Assembly: GCA_009746045.1 (NCBI GenBank) | Contig: RPFO01001486.1 | Location: forward strand, 10,001 to 74,000 | DNA from: Mesostigma viride | Lineage: Eukaryota; Streptophyta; Mesostigmatophyceae; Mesostigmatales; Mesostigmataceae | Direction of reading: 5' to 3' | DNA length: 64,000 nucleotides | Part shown: positions 54,151-64,000 of the stretch, in pieces | Layout: the number at the start of each line of letters is the position of its first letter | Position numbering within the stretch: position 1 is the first letter of the stretch | Program-made: the position numbers and the translations under genes | The notes under the pieces: model-generated | The model's database searches: none | What the model saw: only the letters and a program-made list of their open reading frames with translations | Told to the model about the DNA's origin: nothing

Positions 54151-54689
54151 CGTATATTGCGTAATAGCGTCGGAAAATTATATCAGCATGTGCGTCTTAG
54201 AAAGACGAAGCGATTGTGATATTCACGACTAAATTCGGTGCTCAAACGTGAAAGTTATGAGCTCCGCCGTCAGCCATGGCTACCTCGTGGCTCGTGGCTC
54301 TTCCTGGCCCACGCGCATGTGCGCCCATAATGGCCCCCATGGATGATGCCTTCAACATTTAGCCATGCTTTGTCTATAATGGGACCCCCATGGATGTTGC
54401 ATTAAGAATTTAGCCATGCTATGCCATGCAGAGAGATGCTCTCTGTCCAGAAGCCATGCCCTAGCTCTTGTATAGCCATGATGACCTTCCTCCCCCGTGC
54501 CAGGATCCCCCTTAGGCGGGTTGAACCTGAGACAGCATGGTGGTGCGGGTGCCGTGGTGCACCTAGAGCACGGGTAGCTTACATTCCCACCCTTGCATGA
54601 AGTAGCCTAGGATGTATTAAAAGCCATATGCCCCTTCTCAGGGATATACATGTGCTACATTGACTCCCAACGGAGTGATGTTGATAATT

Positions 54690-55375
54690 AATTAATGTCG
54701 ACTGTATGAGGGCTCACAGGCAGTAGTGCGGACTGCGGACGGCACTGGCCACCCCACCATTCCCCCTTCACCACGGGGTGTGGCAAGGTTGTGTCCTGTC
54801 CCCATATCAGTTCATTATTGTCGTGGATCACGTCATGCGCCGGGCACGTGCACACTTTACTACACTTTAGGTTCGAGCCCGGCTTGGACATTCTTACCGA
54901 GAAAGAGCACGGCGCGGGGGCGGCACTGGCTACCGCCTGGCCGACCTGATTTATGCGGACGACACCACCCTCATCGCGCGCCCCGAGCACATTCAGACCT
55001 GGCTGGACTGTCTGGGCTTGGAGGCGAGGGCGGTGGGGTTGGAAATTAGTGTCAAAACTGAGGCGATGGTGATTGGGGCCTCCAGTCGCCCGCCGCTGCC
55101 GCGCCTGCTCGACGGGACGGAGGTCCCGGCGTTTCGTGATCGCTTCAAACTGTTAGGGAGCATGCTCCCCGACACCGCCGACGATGTGCACATCCGCATC
55201 GGCCTGGCCTGGGCCCGGCTTCATTCGCTCAACACCTACTGGCGCTCGAAGGGCCTGGGCAAGCACCGTAAGCGCATGCTCTTCAAGGTCCTCGTCCTCA
55301 CGGTGGTTACGTATGGCGCCGAGGCATGGACACTCACGGACACACTGGCGGCTAAGCTAGACCCCGTGCACCACT
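54690..55375 (+). pseudogene. Family B reverse transcriptase, second half
   Basis: Resumes the frame broken at 47024: LYEGSQAVVRT, then the motif C region DLIYADDTTLIARPEHIQTW (54945-55005), LDCLGLEARAVGLEISVKTE, FRDRFKLLGSMLPDTADDVH and VVTYGAEAWTLTDTLAAKL. It ends abruptly at about 55375 in unrelated sequence. An open frame covers 55018-55770, but only its first 120 codons belong to the RT. Confidence 0.85.
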
Positions 55376-55968
55376 TTTTCACGGTACGGACGCGTACCGG
55401 GAATTTTTCAGGCGCCCAAAATTCGCGCCGGGACACTCACCTTAAGACAATAAATCATGTTTACATAGCCGCTGGCCAGCATTGCATTCATGAGCCTTCA
55501 GCAACATCGCATAACACATCACCGCACTGGGGGTTGTGGACTTGTGGGTTAACCCTGGGTATGCCCCTGAAAACCCACAGGCTCCGGGAAGAGCCTTATA
55601 GTCTCCTGCATGGGCTATCGGGGGTGAGCATGCAACCTACTCCCACACCCGTCATCATGGCCGAGCCTACAGTCGTCTTGGATGGTCTGGACGAGGAGTT
55701 GCTATCTGCGACTCCAGACCTGGGCGAGCGAGTCGCGCCACTTGCCTTCGCGGGTGAAGCATCCGCGTAGAAAAGTACCTCATCGGGTACTCCATGGCAT
55801 GCATGCCTTTTGTGCATGTTCATGCACTTACTTACTTACTTACCTACTTACATCACCGCAGGAGTACAACACAAGATGGGGGTCGAACCCTGCTCCTGCA
55901 ATAGCACTAGCTGCCAGTGCCGGCATGACCCACCACAAAAAGTCCATCATAGAGTCAGCTGCCGCATT
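55376..55968. other. Unassigned sequence between LINE relic and the 755-aa ORF
   Basis: The open frame continuing from the RT (to 55770) has no recognisable domain. A small CTTA repeat (55823-55850) is present. It may hold the 3' UTR of the neighbouring minus-strand gene. Confidence 0.35.
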
Positions 55969-58236
55969 TCACTTGGCAGTAAAACGAAGCTCGTCATAAT
56001 CATCCTCACCAAGGCCCTCTAGGTCGTCGTCGTACGGTTGCCAGCCGGCCTGTGCATGTGGCGCAGTGGCGACAACTGGTGGCGCCAGTCGAGGCAAGGA
56101 TGGCTGGGCGTCGCCACCAACCTGTGGCTCTATAGCAGGCGCTAATGATTGCGCACCCGCACGTGGCAGTGGGGCGCCATGCGATACTGGAGCAGGCACG
56201 GGTGGTGGAGCGCCACCACTCCTCAGAACGGGTGCTGACTGTTCAGCACTCAAGTGCCCATCCCTCTGGCATACCGCACACCGGGCATGGTCATGAGGGC
56301 GGTCGTCGCTGGGGTCTTCCTTACTGGGCATGCCACCCTGGATGGGAGTCTGCAGGTAAGGATACACCCTGGCCTTACAAGCGGTGCACCCCTGCCACCC
56401 ATCACGAAAGGAATGGACACTACGCCACTGTTCTCCACAGCGGCACTTGAACTCACCAGAAACACAGCCACCACCCTGATACGGCGTCAGAGTTGCCACG
56501 CTCACAAACCAAATGTTGCTTTTTCCCTGCGTCACGGTGAAAGCGGCCGCATGCCTTCGAAGAAACTGTTCCAGGGACGTGTGCGAGCAGAGTGCTGTTG
56601 GCAGCACATGGTTCTTAATGACCTCACCAAAATCGCATTTGTGATGCAGCGGCGCAGCACCTGAGAAGTTCTTCCTCGTGCGCACGAATCCATCCACCGC
56701 CCTGACGTGAGCTGCCTCTTCCCCTGCATCTGCTCCTGCCGGGCCGAAGACTTGTCCACTGGGAGGCACCTTGGGCTGCGTCGCCGCCGCCGCTGCTGCC
56801 GCTGCCGTTGCCGCTGCCGTTGCCGCTGCTGCCGCCGCCAAAGCCGCCGCCGCTCCTGATGGCCCTTGCGCCTTTTGGCTCTGTCCACTTGGCGCTGTGG
56901 CCTTCGCCGCCCTCTCCGCATCCTGCTTTCGCTGTTCCTCCGCAGCTCTCCTCTGCAGCTCTTTCTGATCTGCCTCCACGGCCGACATCGCCGCTGCCGC
57001 TTTCCTTTGCGCCGTAACTCTCTTCCGCTCGGCTTTTACTGCTGCGGTGGCTGCCTTATCCGCCGCGTTCCGCTCCCGCACCGCTAACGCAGACGTTGCA
57101 AACGCTCTCCGCTCCGCCTCTAATTTTTGCAACGCCGCTGCCGCTGCTGCCGCCGCTGCCCTCTCTGCCGCTAGCCGCTCTCGCTCCGCTGCCGCCGCCG
57201 CCGCCGCTGCTCTCTGCTCCGCTTCCCATCTCTGCCTCTCGGCTGCTGCGGCGGCAGCGGCTGCAAATTCTGCATTTCTTTCATCGTTCTTCGCTGCTGC
57301 TGCCGCCGCCACCGCTTTCCTCTCGGCCTCCAGCCTTTGCTGCTGCGCTGCCAAAGCCAGCACCACTCTCCTCTCCGCTTTTACCTTTTCTTTCTCCGCA
57401 GCCGCTTTCCTGTGGATGATGGCTTGTCTCTCCGCCTCAAGTTTTAGCTTCCCCGCCGCTGCTTTCTTCTCTGCCTCCAGTTTTAACTTCTCCGCTGCCG
57501 CCCTCTTCTCCGCCTCTATTCGTAAACGCTCCGCCGCAGCCCTCTTCTCCGCCTCAAGTTTTAGCTTCTCCGCTGCCGCCCTCTTCTCCGCCTCAAGTTT
57601 TACCTTCTCCGCTGCCGCCCTCTTCTCCGTCTCAAGTTTTAGCTTCTCCGCTGCCGCCCTCTGCTCCGCCTCTATTCGTAAACGCTCCGCCGCAGCCCTC
57701 GTCTCCGCCTCAAGTTTTAGCTTCTCCGCTGCCGCCCTCTTCTCCGCCTCAAGTTTTAGCTTCTCCGCTGCCGCCCACTGCTCCACCTCTATTCTTAGCC
57801 GCTCCGCCGCCGCCCTCTTCTCCGCCTCAAGTTTTAGCTTCTCCGCTGCCACCCTCTTCTCCGCCTCAAGTTTTAGCTTCTCCGCTGCCGCCCTCTTCTC
57901 TTCCTCTATTCGTAAACGCTCCGCCGCAGCCCTCGTCTCCGCCTCAAGTTTTAGCTTCTCCGCTGCCGCCCTCTTATCCGCCTCCAGTTTTGACTTCTCC
58001 GCTGCCGCCCTCTGGTCCGCCTCTATTCGTAGCCGCTCCGCCGCCGCCCTCTTCTCCATCTCAAGTTTTAGCTTCTCCGCTGCTTTCTTCTCCGTCTCAA
58101 GTTTTAGCTTCTCCCTTTCCGCCCTCTGCTCCTCTATTAGCTGGTAAAACATGCGCTCCGCCTCACTATGAAACCCCCACTGCCTATCCCGCTCCGCGGC
58201 GGCACTCCTCCCCGGCGTAGACTCGGATGCCCCCAT
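55969..58236 (-). CDS. 755-aa coiled-coil protein with Cys-rich (3CxxC-like) C-terminal domain
   Basis: Intact, intronless ORF starting MGASESTPGRSAAAERD; Gly2 with Ser6 fits an N-myristoylation signal. Residues about 45-300 are a long charged coiled coil made of a 13-residue repeat (KLKLEAEKRAAAE and RLRIEAEQRAAAE variants; 39 bp at DNA level). About 300-500 is Ala-rich helix (AAAAAAERQRWEAEQ), then a low-complexity AAAATAAATAAAA run. About 530-583 has FLRRHAAAFTVTQGKSNIWF, reminiscent of a small winged-helix RNA-binding fold. About 590-660 is Cys-rich: GEFKCRCGEQWRS, GCTACKARVYPYL and ARCAVCQRDGH, resembling the 3CxxC zinc finger of RTP/ZAR1-type proteins. The last 90 residues are Pro/Ala-rich and end acidic (YDDDLEGLGEDDYDELRF). 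Function unknown; membrane-tethered RNA- or protein-binding is a guess. The opposite-strand ORF is a shadow. Confidence 0.7.
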   Translation of the reverse strand: MGASESTPGRSAAAERDRQWGFHSEAERMFYQLIEEQRAEREKLKLETEKKAAEKLKLEMEKRAAAERLRIEADQRAAAEKSKLEADKRAAAEKLKLEAETRAAAERLRIEEEKRAAAEKLKLEAEKRVAAEKLKLEAEKRAAAERLRIEVEQWAAAEKLKLEAEKRAAAEKLKLEAETRAAAERLRIEAEQRAAAEKLKLETEKRAAAEKVKLEAEKRAAAEKLKLEAEKRAAAERLRIEAEKRAAAEKLKLEAEKKAAAGKLKLEAERQAIIHRKAAAEKEKVKAERRVVLALAAQQQRLEAERKAVAAAAAAKNDERNAEFAAAAAAAAERQRWEAEQRAAAAAAAAERERLAAERAAAAAAAAALQKLEAERRAFATSALAVRERNAADKAATAAVKAERKRVTAQRKAAAAMSAVEADQKELQRRAAEEQRKQDAERAAKATAPSGQSQKAQGPSGAAAALAAAAAATAAATAAAAAAAATQPKVPPSGQVFGPAGADAGEEAAHVRAVDGFVRTRKNFSGAAPLHHKCDFGEVIKNHVLPTALCSHTSLEQFLRRHAAAFTVTQGKSNIWFVSVATLTPYQGGGCVSGEFKCRCGEQWRSVHSFRDGWQGCTACKARVYPYLQTPIQGGMPSKEDPSDDRPHDHARCAVCQRDGHLSAEQSAPVLRSGGAPPPVPAPVSHGAPLPRAGAQSLAPAIEPQVGGDAQPSLPRLAPPVVATAPHAQAGWQPYDDDLEGLGEDDYDELRFTAK
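57420..58130 (-). repeat. 39-bp tandem repeats coding for coiled coil
   Basis: About 18 in-frame units around CGCCTCAAGTTTTAGCTTCT on the plus strand (KLKLEAEKRAAAE type), with RLRIE variants interspersed every two to three units, forming a higher-order period. Confidence 0.85.
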
Positions 58237-59319
58237 GACGAGTCACCGTTTGCCACTTGAAGGCGTACAGGTGGCAGCAGGGAATCTGCGATACAGCAGA
58301 GCTCCACTCAGGCGCGCCTGCTACAAGGTCTGCGGATGCACGGACTCGGTATCTGCCACCTGGACACGACACGATACACCATCAGCCGGAGCGAAGACAG
58401 GCAACAGGGATAAAGGAAGGATTGGCTCCAATAGCGTGCCAATATGTGGAAGAATGTTCATGCATGGGGGGGAGGGGCGGGGGGGGGGGGGGGGGGGGCA
58501 GAAACTCGTGTGTGATAAGCTGAAAACAAACGCTGTCCGTGATCATACATACAATATATGTCTGTCAGAGATATTAATAGACGCAATTCACAGGACAAAA
58601 ACATGGAAAGACTTGATGAACAATAGGAACGCGGGACATGAACCTGTTTACAAGCAGACGGGAAATGGCCAGATATACAAGTTTCCACAAGTACATATTC
58701 TACGCAGAAGTATACTGACAGTAATATGGGATTCATGTACTGGGGAGCGGGTAGACGGAGATGTTCCTTGGGACCATCAGCACAGCTGGGCCCTCCATCA
58801 TCCGACGGGCATTCGCGATAATCTGCCATGTAAACCCAGCTCATGTCGTCATGAATGGCGAGGCAGCACGGACACAGCCAATCGCTTGTGCCGGCTGTCC
58901 ACGTGCGCTATCGGTGCGGGCAGCACAGGATGAATTCGAGAACGGTAGGCATGAGCCCGCGTAGACTTGGGCGTGTGCGCAGATGAGGAGTACCGCACAG
59001 GACCGCACAGCGCAAACACGGCCAGGGGGTGGACATGGGGGTGGCAAAGGCGAACAATCCTGCCGTGTCCCTACGGCGGGCAGCGCATCAGTTACACACT
59101 TGCAATAATGGCTGATTTACTACCCACATGTCCGGTCAGCCCGTTTCAGCCCCTTTGCTTCTGCCCAGCCATGTGCTCACCGGGCGACAGGATGAGTGCG
59201 AAAGCACGCCCCACCTAGCCTAACAGCCTGTTTCCTTTAAAAAAAGATGTACTAACAACTGGCATCATCCGTCACGCAGCACCGTCAGGTGCCATCACCC
59301 ACCAGGGTATCACCCGGTG
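58237..59319. other. Unassigned intergenic sequence
   Basis: Contains a long G-run (58467-58499). Short open stretches near 58750-58930 look somewhat exon-like on either strand (for example GPSIIRRAFAIICHVNPAHV on plus), but I cannot choose a strand or define splice sites convincingly. Confidence 0.25.
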
Positions 59320-59475
59320 CTATCAACGATCACGGAACGCTATTGAATACTATAATCCACAATCACGGAACGCTATTGAATACTACAATCCACAATCACG
59401 GAACGCTATTGAGTACTACAATCCATCACGAACACTGTAAAGTGCTATTGAATACTACAATCCATCACAAAACAA
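59320..59475. repeat. 34-bp minisatellite, about 4-5 copies
   Basis: Units of ATCACGGAACGCTATTGAAT followed by ACTACAATCCACA; the last copies are shortened. Confidence 0.8.
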
Positions 59476-60077
59476 TCGCTCACCATCGAGCCCTATCGTC
59501 CCAGCCAAGTCCGTCACACATGTGGAAATGCCATGGGCCACATGCCATGAGGAGTGGGGGAAAGGGGGGGCACTGCAGTGGAGTGGGATGACCGCGATGG
59601 TGACATCAGCGACAAGAGGGGGTGCACTCCATGCATGTCCACCCCAAAACATGCAGAGAAGCTTCAGTGCAGGGTGATTATAATATTTTAGTACTAAGGG
59701 TGGGAGAGCACAGATTGGGCAATTGTAGTTCAGTTTGCATCTATACAGTTGCGTGGCGTCATGCAAACCTGCAGGGTGCTTGGCCCTCCGTGTCTGATTC
59801 ACCAAGTCGGCCCATTTCACAGACCGGCGGTGCTTTCCACCATGGCTGCCTTGGTGGCTCCAGCAGACAGCTTCTACTCTGTACCGACAAGAGCTCGGCG
59901 GCACCTTGCTATGATATAGCTCGACGTTACTGTAATTGTCCGGCGTCATGCACCCACGTAGGTACACTGACTCTTGTTGGAACGCACAACAACATATATA
60001 TACAACATATAGGATATATATATTAAGGGTCTGCACATGCACAGATACCAACAAAGCACATCGAAATCCAGACCTAC

Positions 60078-60227
60078 CTGCGTCCATTGCCCGCCCATTT
60101 CACGAGTTACATCAAGCATTGATTCGCTCATGATGCGCAGCAGGCATCTTGAAAAAGAAGATAGAGGGCATCTCGAGGTCTGCCTTGGGTCTGCCTTGGC
60201 CAAGAACCAGAAGAGGGCGATGATGTG
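60078..60227 (-). other. Candidate coding exon of an unidentified minus-strand gene
   Basis: A 150-base open segment bounded by a pyrimidine-rich acceptor (GCCCTCTGCAG) and the donor CAG-GTAGGT. It reads HIIALFWFLAKADPRQTSRC through MLDVTREMGGQWTQ. The neighbouring segment 59740-59940 (NYSNVELYHSKVPPSSCRYR) might belong to the same gene. No family recognised. Confidence 0.3.
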
Positions 60228-60281
60228 CTGCAGAGGGCGGGGTGAGCGTGCATGAGGGTGCAGGATTGTCAGTAGCTTCAA

Positions 60282-62625
60282 TAACAGTACCTCAGCTAGA
60301 GCCTCTGAGAGCAGTCTCCGAGAGGACGCTGGTGCTTGATCCGTTGCTGGCGTCCATCACCGGCTGTATGGGTGCTCAGGTCATCACCATGATCTGCCGT
60401 CTTTGACGACCGTGATCCGCCTCCAACAACCGCGATCATCCCTTCTCCGTGGTCGGCCCGAACCGTTGATCTGCCGATGCGCGGATAGTTTGGGTCAACT
60501 CGTGCAATTCTGCGCAGTTGAGGTGTGCAAAGAGCAATGCAGCGGACGAATAGAATACGTGCCCTTGTTAGTAAATAGAAAGACAGCCACGTTTGCCCTG
60601 CAAGGACTCCTTAGAAACTAGCTGTTGTTTGGGTTGGGGGGTAGACATGCACCTAGACACATCTAACAGTGTTCTCGAAAGGGGGCCTGTGATCATATCG
60701 CACACTATTTCAAAGAACAACATCACAACCAGCACAGATGTAATCATATGCTTGAGCAGGACGCTAGATATACTTAGATAAGATGTGCTTGTCAAGCAGG
60801 CCATGACGAGATTCTTACCACATGCAACCACAGACCAAGGATGGGATGCAGAATGCCAAGGGCTACCTGTGACCCCTCACCCCTGCATGAAGCCATACAG
60901 CTCTTCCCACACACAACGTGATGTCCCGCACATCGCGAGTGAAAGCAGCCAGCTGCGAGCCTATAGGCCGAGTACACCGCACAAATGTGCGTCGCAGCAA
61001 GGCGTGCGTGCACCCAACCTGGTCGTGGTCACCCGCATTACGGCACTACCGCGTCACCGCACTACCGCATGACCGCATTGCCGCATCGCCCTCACAAAAG
61101 TAGCCTACCCCGTCCTTTGCCAGCAGTCCGCAAAGTCGCCAACTGTCGACGACGTGGCGTCAAGAACGCGACCACGTCGGCACATAAACTAGCAGCCTGG
61201 ACGAGTGATGACGTGATGGCTAGCATGCAAGTTTAAACGTGATAGTAACCCGTGAATGAACATGATAGCACGAACACCCAAATACTACCCATCGCGCTTC
61301 AAATCAGCCTAGGCTTCGCGACAGCGACCCCTTCCCACAGAGGGTCGGATGGGCCGAATCTAGGTGGCCGACACAGTGAAAGCAATCGGCCACACTACGG
61401 TCGTGCTTAAACGTGCTCCAATTTGTATATATTTACTACCAACGTGTAGGCTTTTCCACGCACGCATGGGCACAAGGCCCTCTGCAATTCCAACCCAAAA
61501 ACATACCGATTATTCCCGGAACTTCACTTCCCCAAACGAAAAAGGTCGCAAAAAGTCGTAATGCGTAGAGACTGTTGACGGCCGATGCCAACTACGAGGG
61601 CTTGCTTTACCATACACATCAGCTATAAGGGAGCCGTTGCACTTCAGGGGTCATGCAGCAAAACGAGACATTTTATTTCGGCTACTGTATGACGACGGGA
61701 AATTTGGCAGGTCCCTGGCTGCCCGAGATTGTGGGTGCCCTGCACCTAAAAATCGACATTCACCAGCTGGACAGATGCGCGCGCGTAGGCACCTGTTATG
61801 CGTAGGCACCTGACTATTTCGTCAACTGTAAACTGTTAGCCTGCGTGTCTTTTGCGGTTCAGCGCAATTCGCAGCACCAGAACTTAATTCCTGTTGCATT
61901 ACAGCATTAGTACTGCGTTGCATTTTATTTGCTCAGGTCGTTGCATCGAGCCTCAAGGTTGCATGACTTGCATCGCCCGTTGTCCTGTGTTGCAGAATGA
62001 CTGCAGCGTCTACGTCTAGGTAGGCACCACACGCAGGCACGTACCTGGGCACATTTGCGTACAGCACAGTAGGGTTCGTATACAGCAGTGGCTTGTTATT
62101 CTGTTGCATGGCACATGGCAGCCTTTCGCGCCTACCTGGCATGAACCGTTGCTGCCGTGGCGGGCTCCTCAGGCACGATGTCTGTTTGTTGGAGCAGAAT
62201 CAGCAGATCCCAATATCAACCGTCACGATTTGAGAGTCTGTCAGACAGTCAGTTGGATCCCACGCCTACAATTTGATAGATCCGGTTGGAAAGATCGTGG
62301 TGTGTACGGCTCCGTATCGCACGCTTTTGCGTTGCTGAGTGCTGACTCGGAAAAAATGGCTTTTTTGAAGATGTTGGCGTGCTCGACAATGCGCGACTGC
62401 CACCACGGGGAGTGCCGTCGTCGTCAAGTGCGAGCAATGGCGTTCTTTTGCCGAGCGTTGGCCGTCAGCTTTCGATGCGGTTCCTCCAGCGCAGCTTGTA
62501 AAAATGTACGATGTTCGGCGCACATGTCGAATTCTATCGCCGCACTTGTCATTGTGCAATTTCCTTGTAATTGATTACTGTCTGAAGGTTCCCCTCGCTA
62601 ATTTACTGAATATTCACCAGTGTAA
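60282..62625. other. Intergenic region; no supported gene
   Basis: 2.3 kb with only short ORFs. Small direct repeats occur: GCGTAGGCACCTG (61783-61810, twice) and CCGCATTACGGCACTACCGC-like tandem motifs (61035-61090). The last few hundred bases should contain the promoter and 5' UTR of the EF-hand gene, but no box was recognised. Confidence 0.35.
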
Positions 62626-63974
62626 ATGCCACTGCCCCGATTTTGTGTGCAGGTGCGCCAAGCGACCACCGTGGCCCAGTCGCAGAAGGGGTCTAGCCCA
62701 AACAGGGTGCCGCCGCCGCCGCCGCCGCCGCCGCCGCTCTCCGACGTCGGGGCTGCAAGGAAGCAAGGAGGCAGCAAGGCGAAAGCACCAGCCTTGACAG
62801 CAGTCGAGCACCTAGAAGAAGTCATGCTAGATTCATGTTCCCAGAAAACGGGCGAGGCTGCTATCCGATGCTGGGAAGCTTATGAATCCTTTGAGCTGGA
62901 AAAGCAGGAGGCAAGCGCGGATTGCGAATTGGGCGGCTCAAGAGGCTGTCAAGAGCTGTATTCACTCGAGGCTTTCGCGAGCCAAGTGAAAGGGACTGAC
63001 GCGCTGATCATCATGGAGCGTGTGAACGGAGTTGCGGAAGCCTATCGCAGCCGCTTCAAGAACCTGGAGCAGGCCTTCCGGGCAACAGACTTGAACAAGT
63101 CCGGAGACATCAGCCTAGACGAATTAGCCGCTATGGTGCTCAAGTTCAACATCCCCGGCCTTTCTGACAAGGCGTCGGTCGCCTCGCTTTTCTTGAGGTG
63201 TGATGCTAACGGAGACGGCCGCATCGACGTCCACGGTGCGCACTTCTTTTTGCTCGCATGCGTGGCTTTTCTGGCTGTGAATGTCTGAGCGCATGACCGA
63301 GACAGGCCCAGCTAAGCATGGGCACCAGCGCTGCTTGGGAAACCTGCAATTTCGTCTGTTGTATGTGGCGTGGTGGGTGGGACCGAATCGTTTTTTTTTT
63401 TTCAAAAAACAATATCTTTGCAGTTGCATGGCAAACAGCAGCCCTTTCATCATTCCAGCGTCATTTTCCTTTTGTTTTTGAACGCAGTTGGCCTTAGATG
63501 TACCCTTGTGAACTTTTTTCTGGTTGTTAGGCACACGATATTCCTCCTGCACATCATGCTTGGTTGCGACCATTGTGCCTTGTCACTGCGATGCCTCCAG
63601 CCATGTTATCGTGTGTGCTTGTCTAGCGTGTGTGCCTGACCTAGTTGTGTGCGTGGCCCAGCTTATGTGCTTGACCTACCTGTGCAGGACCTCTGTGTGT
63701 GCCTTATATTTCTTGTGTGCCTGACCCACTTTAGTACGACCTTTTTGCCTCCGTGACCTTTTTGCGTGCCTGACCTACTTAAGTGCCTTATCGTCCTTGT
63801 GCTTGACCCACTTTTGCGCGATCTGTGTACATGCCTGACCCATGTGGGTGTGCAGAGTTTGAGAAGTATTTGTGGAAGCCCACGTCCCCCTTTGAGGGCG
63901 GCCTGCGCATCGACCCGCTCCTGCGCCAGGCGGTGCTGCACGGGAGGGACGACATCCCGTTGTTCCTGCAGTGA
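62626..63974 (+). CDS. EF-hand calcium-binding protein, two exons
   Basis: Exons 62626-63235 and 63856-63974 join in phase (242 residues, stop TGA). The intron interrupts the second EF-hand loop one residue before its end; splicing restores the required Glu: loop 1 DLNKSGDISLDE (155-166), loop 2 DANGDGRIDVHE (193-204). Both have the canonical Asp/Asn ligands and the bidentate Glu, so both should bind calcium. Upstream of the pair are a Pro run (RVPPPPPPPPP, from a CCG repeat) and a helical, Cys-containing region (HLEEVMLDSCSQKTGEAAIR; SRGCQELYSLEAFASQ). The C-terminus reads FEKYLWKPTSPFEGGL. The ATG at 62626 is the first in frame, but TTTGTGTGCAG just after it could be an acceptor, in which case the first exon lies further upstream. 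Specific role unknown. Confidence 0.75.
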
Positions 63975-64000
63975 AGGCCCTGCAATCAGCGACTATGGCC

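Larger units (their letters stand above)
47605..54304 (-). mobile_element. ORF1-only LINE with intact 5' end, containing the Penelope-like element
   Basis: Flanked by TGGCCCACGCGCAT (47591-47604 and 54305-54318). In minus orientation it starts with GAGCCACGAGCCACGAGGTA, has a 150-base 5' UTR, ORF1 (54150 to about 52755), a 3' UTR, the ACTCCCAACGGAGT hairpin (47626-47641) and a GAATT-type tail (47605-47620). Without the Penelope-like insertion it is about 2.0 kb and has no reverse transcriptase. Confidence 0.8.
47025..54689 (+). mobile_element. Family B ORF1-3'UTR element, 5'-truncated, carrying later insertions
   Basis: Flanked by ATTAATGTCGACT (47012-47024 and 54690-54702). Its own sequence is 47025-47604 (second half of ORF1, GETSTSLLEAF, TLDDDLTLAQQQRRREL, then 3' UTR) and 54319-54689 (rest of the 3' UTR, ACTCCCAACGGAGT hairpin, ATTAAT tail). 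No ORF2 lies between ORF1 and the 3' UTR. It is split by the antisense element at 47605-54304. Confidence 0.75.

Noticed and set aside
57047-58147. Plus-strand ORF of 366 codons, Ala/Ser-rich
   Set aside because: Shadow of the 755-codon minus-strand ORF, generated by the same 39-bp repeats.

Overview
The window reads as nuclear DNA of a eukaryote, most likely a green alga. Two host genes have many short exons with clean GT-AG splice sites and consistent phases. The encoded sorting nexin looks plant-like. The repeats include a Penelope-like retroelement with its GIY-YIG endonuclease in front of the reverse transcriptase, an arrangement known from green algae and protists. There are no bacterial operons, tRNA or rRNA genes, or CRISPR arrays. 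The species assignment is inference; nothing in the sequence names it.

Layout. 1-8.2 kb: a minus-strand SNX1/SNX2-type sorting nexin (PX plus BAR), nine exons traced, running off the left edge. 10.4-20.7 kb: a plus-strand coiled-coil gene, nine exons traced to its stop; one intron holds a 0.65-kb compound microsatellite and a small antisense ORF, another a 41-bp minisatellite. 21.4-27.3 kb: an ORF1-only LINE derivative (family B) interrupted by a 5'-truncated LINE of family A, which itself carries a 537-bp double-palindrome element. 27.5-28.4 kb: five copies of a roughly 184-bp satellite. 29.0-31.2 kb: a (CACG)n block and a nearly 2-kb (CCCT)n block. 32.6-35.4 kb: an ORF1-only LINE (family C) inside an older LINE 3' UTR, plus a 192-bp MITE and a 428-bp element with terminal direct repeats. 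35.9-41.2 kb: a full-length two-ORF family A LINE with a 12-bp target duplication, inserted in a family B reverse transcriptase. 42.5-45.2 kb: a 5'-truncated retroelement with a C-terminal restriction-like endonuclease and an inverted-repeat relic of its 3' end. 46.0-55.4 kb: a nested stack, each level with its own target duplication: family B ORF2, then an ORF1-3'UTR LINE, then an antisense ORF1-only LINE, then a Penelope-like element. 56.0-58.2 kb: an intact intronless 755-aa ORF with an N-myristoylation-type start, 13-residue coiled-coil repeats and a Cys-rich C-terminus resembling 3CxxC zinc fingers. 62.6-64.0 kb: a two-exon EF-hand protein.

How things work together. The host genes are independent (endosomal sorting, a structural coiled-coil protein, calcium binding) and show no shared pathway. 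The 21-55 kb block is a retroelement graveyard with a recoverable insertion order. Recurrent features are ORF1-only LINEs lacking a reverse transcriptase, and a short 3' hairpin followed by TTAA or GAATT repeats that is shared by otherwise different LINEs. Both suggest non-autonomous elements mobilised in trans by the family A or B machinery.
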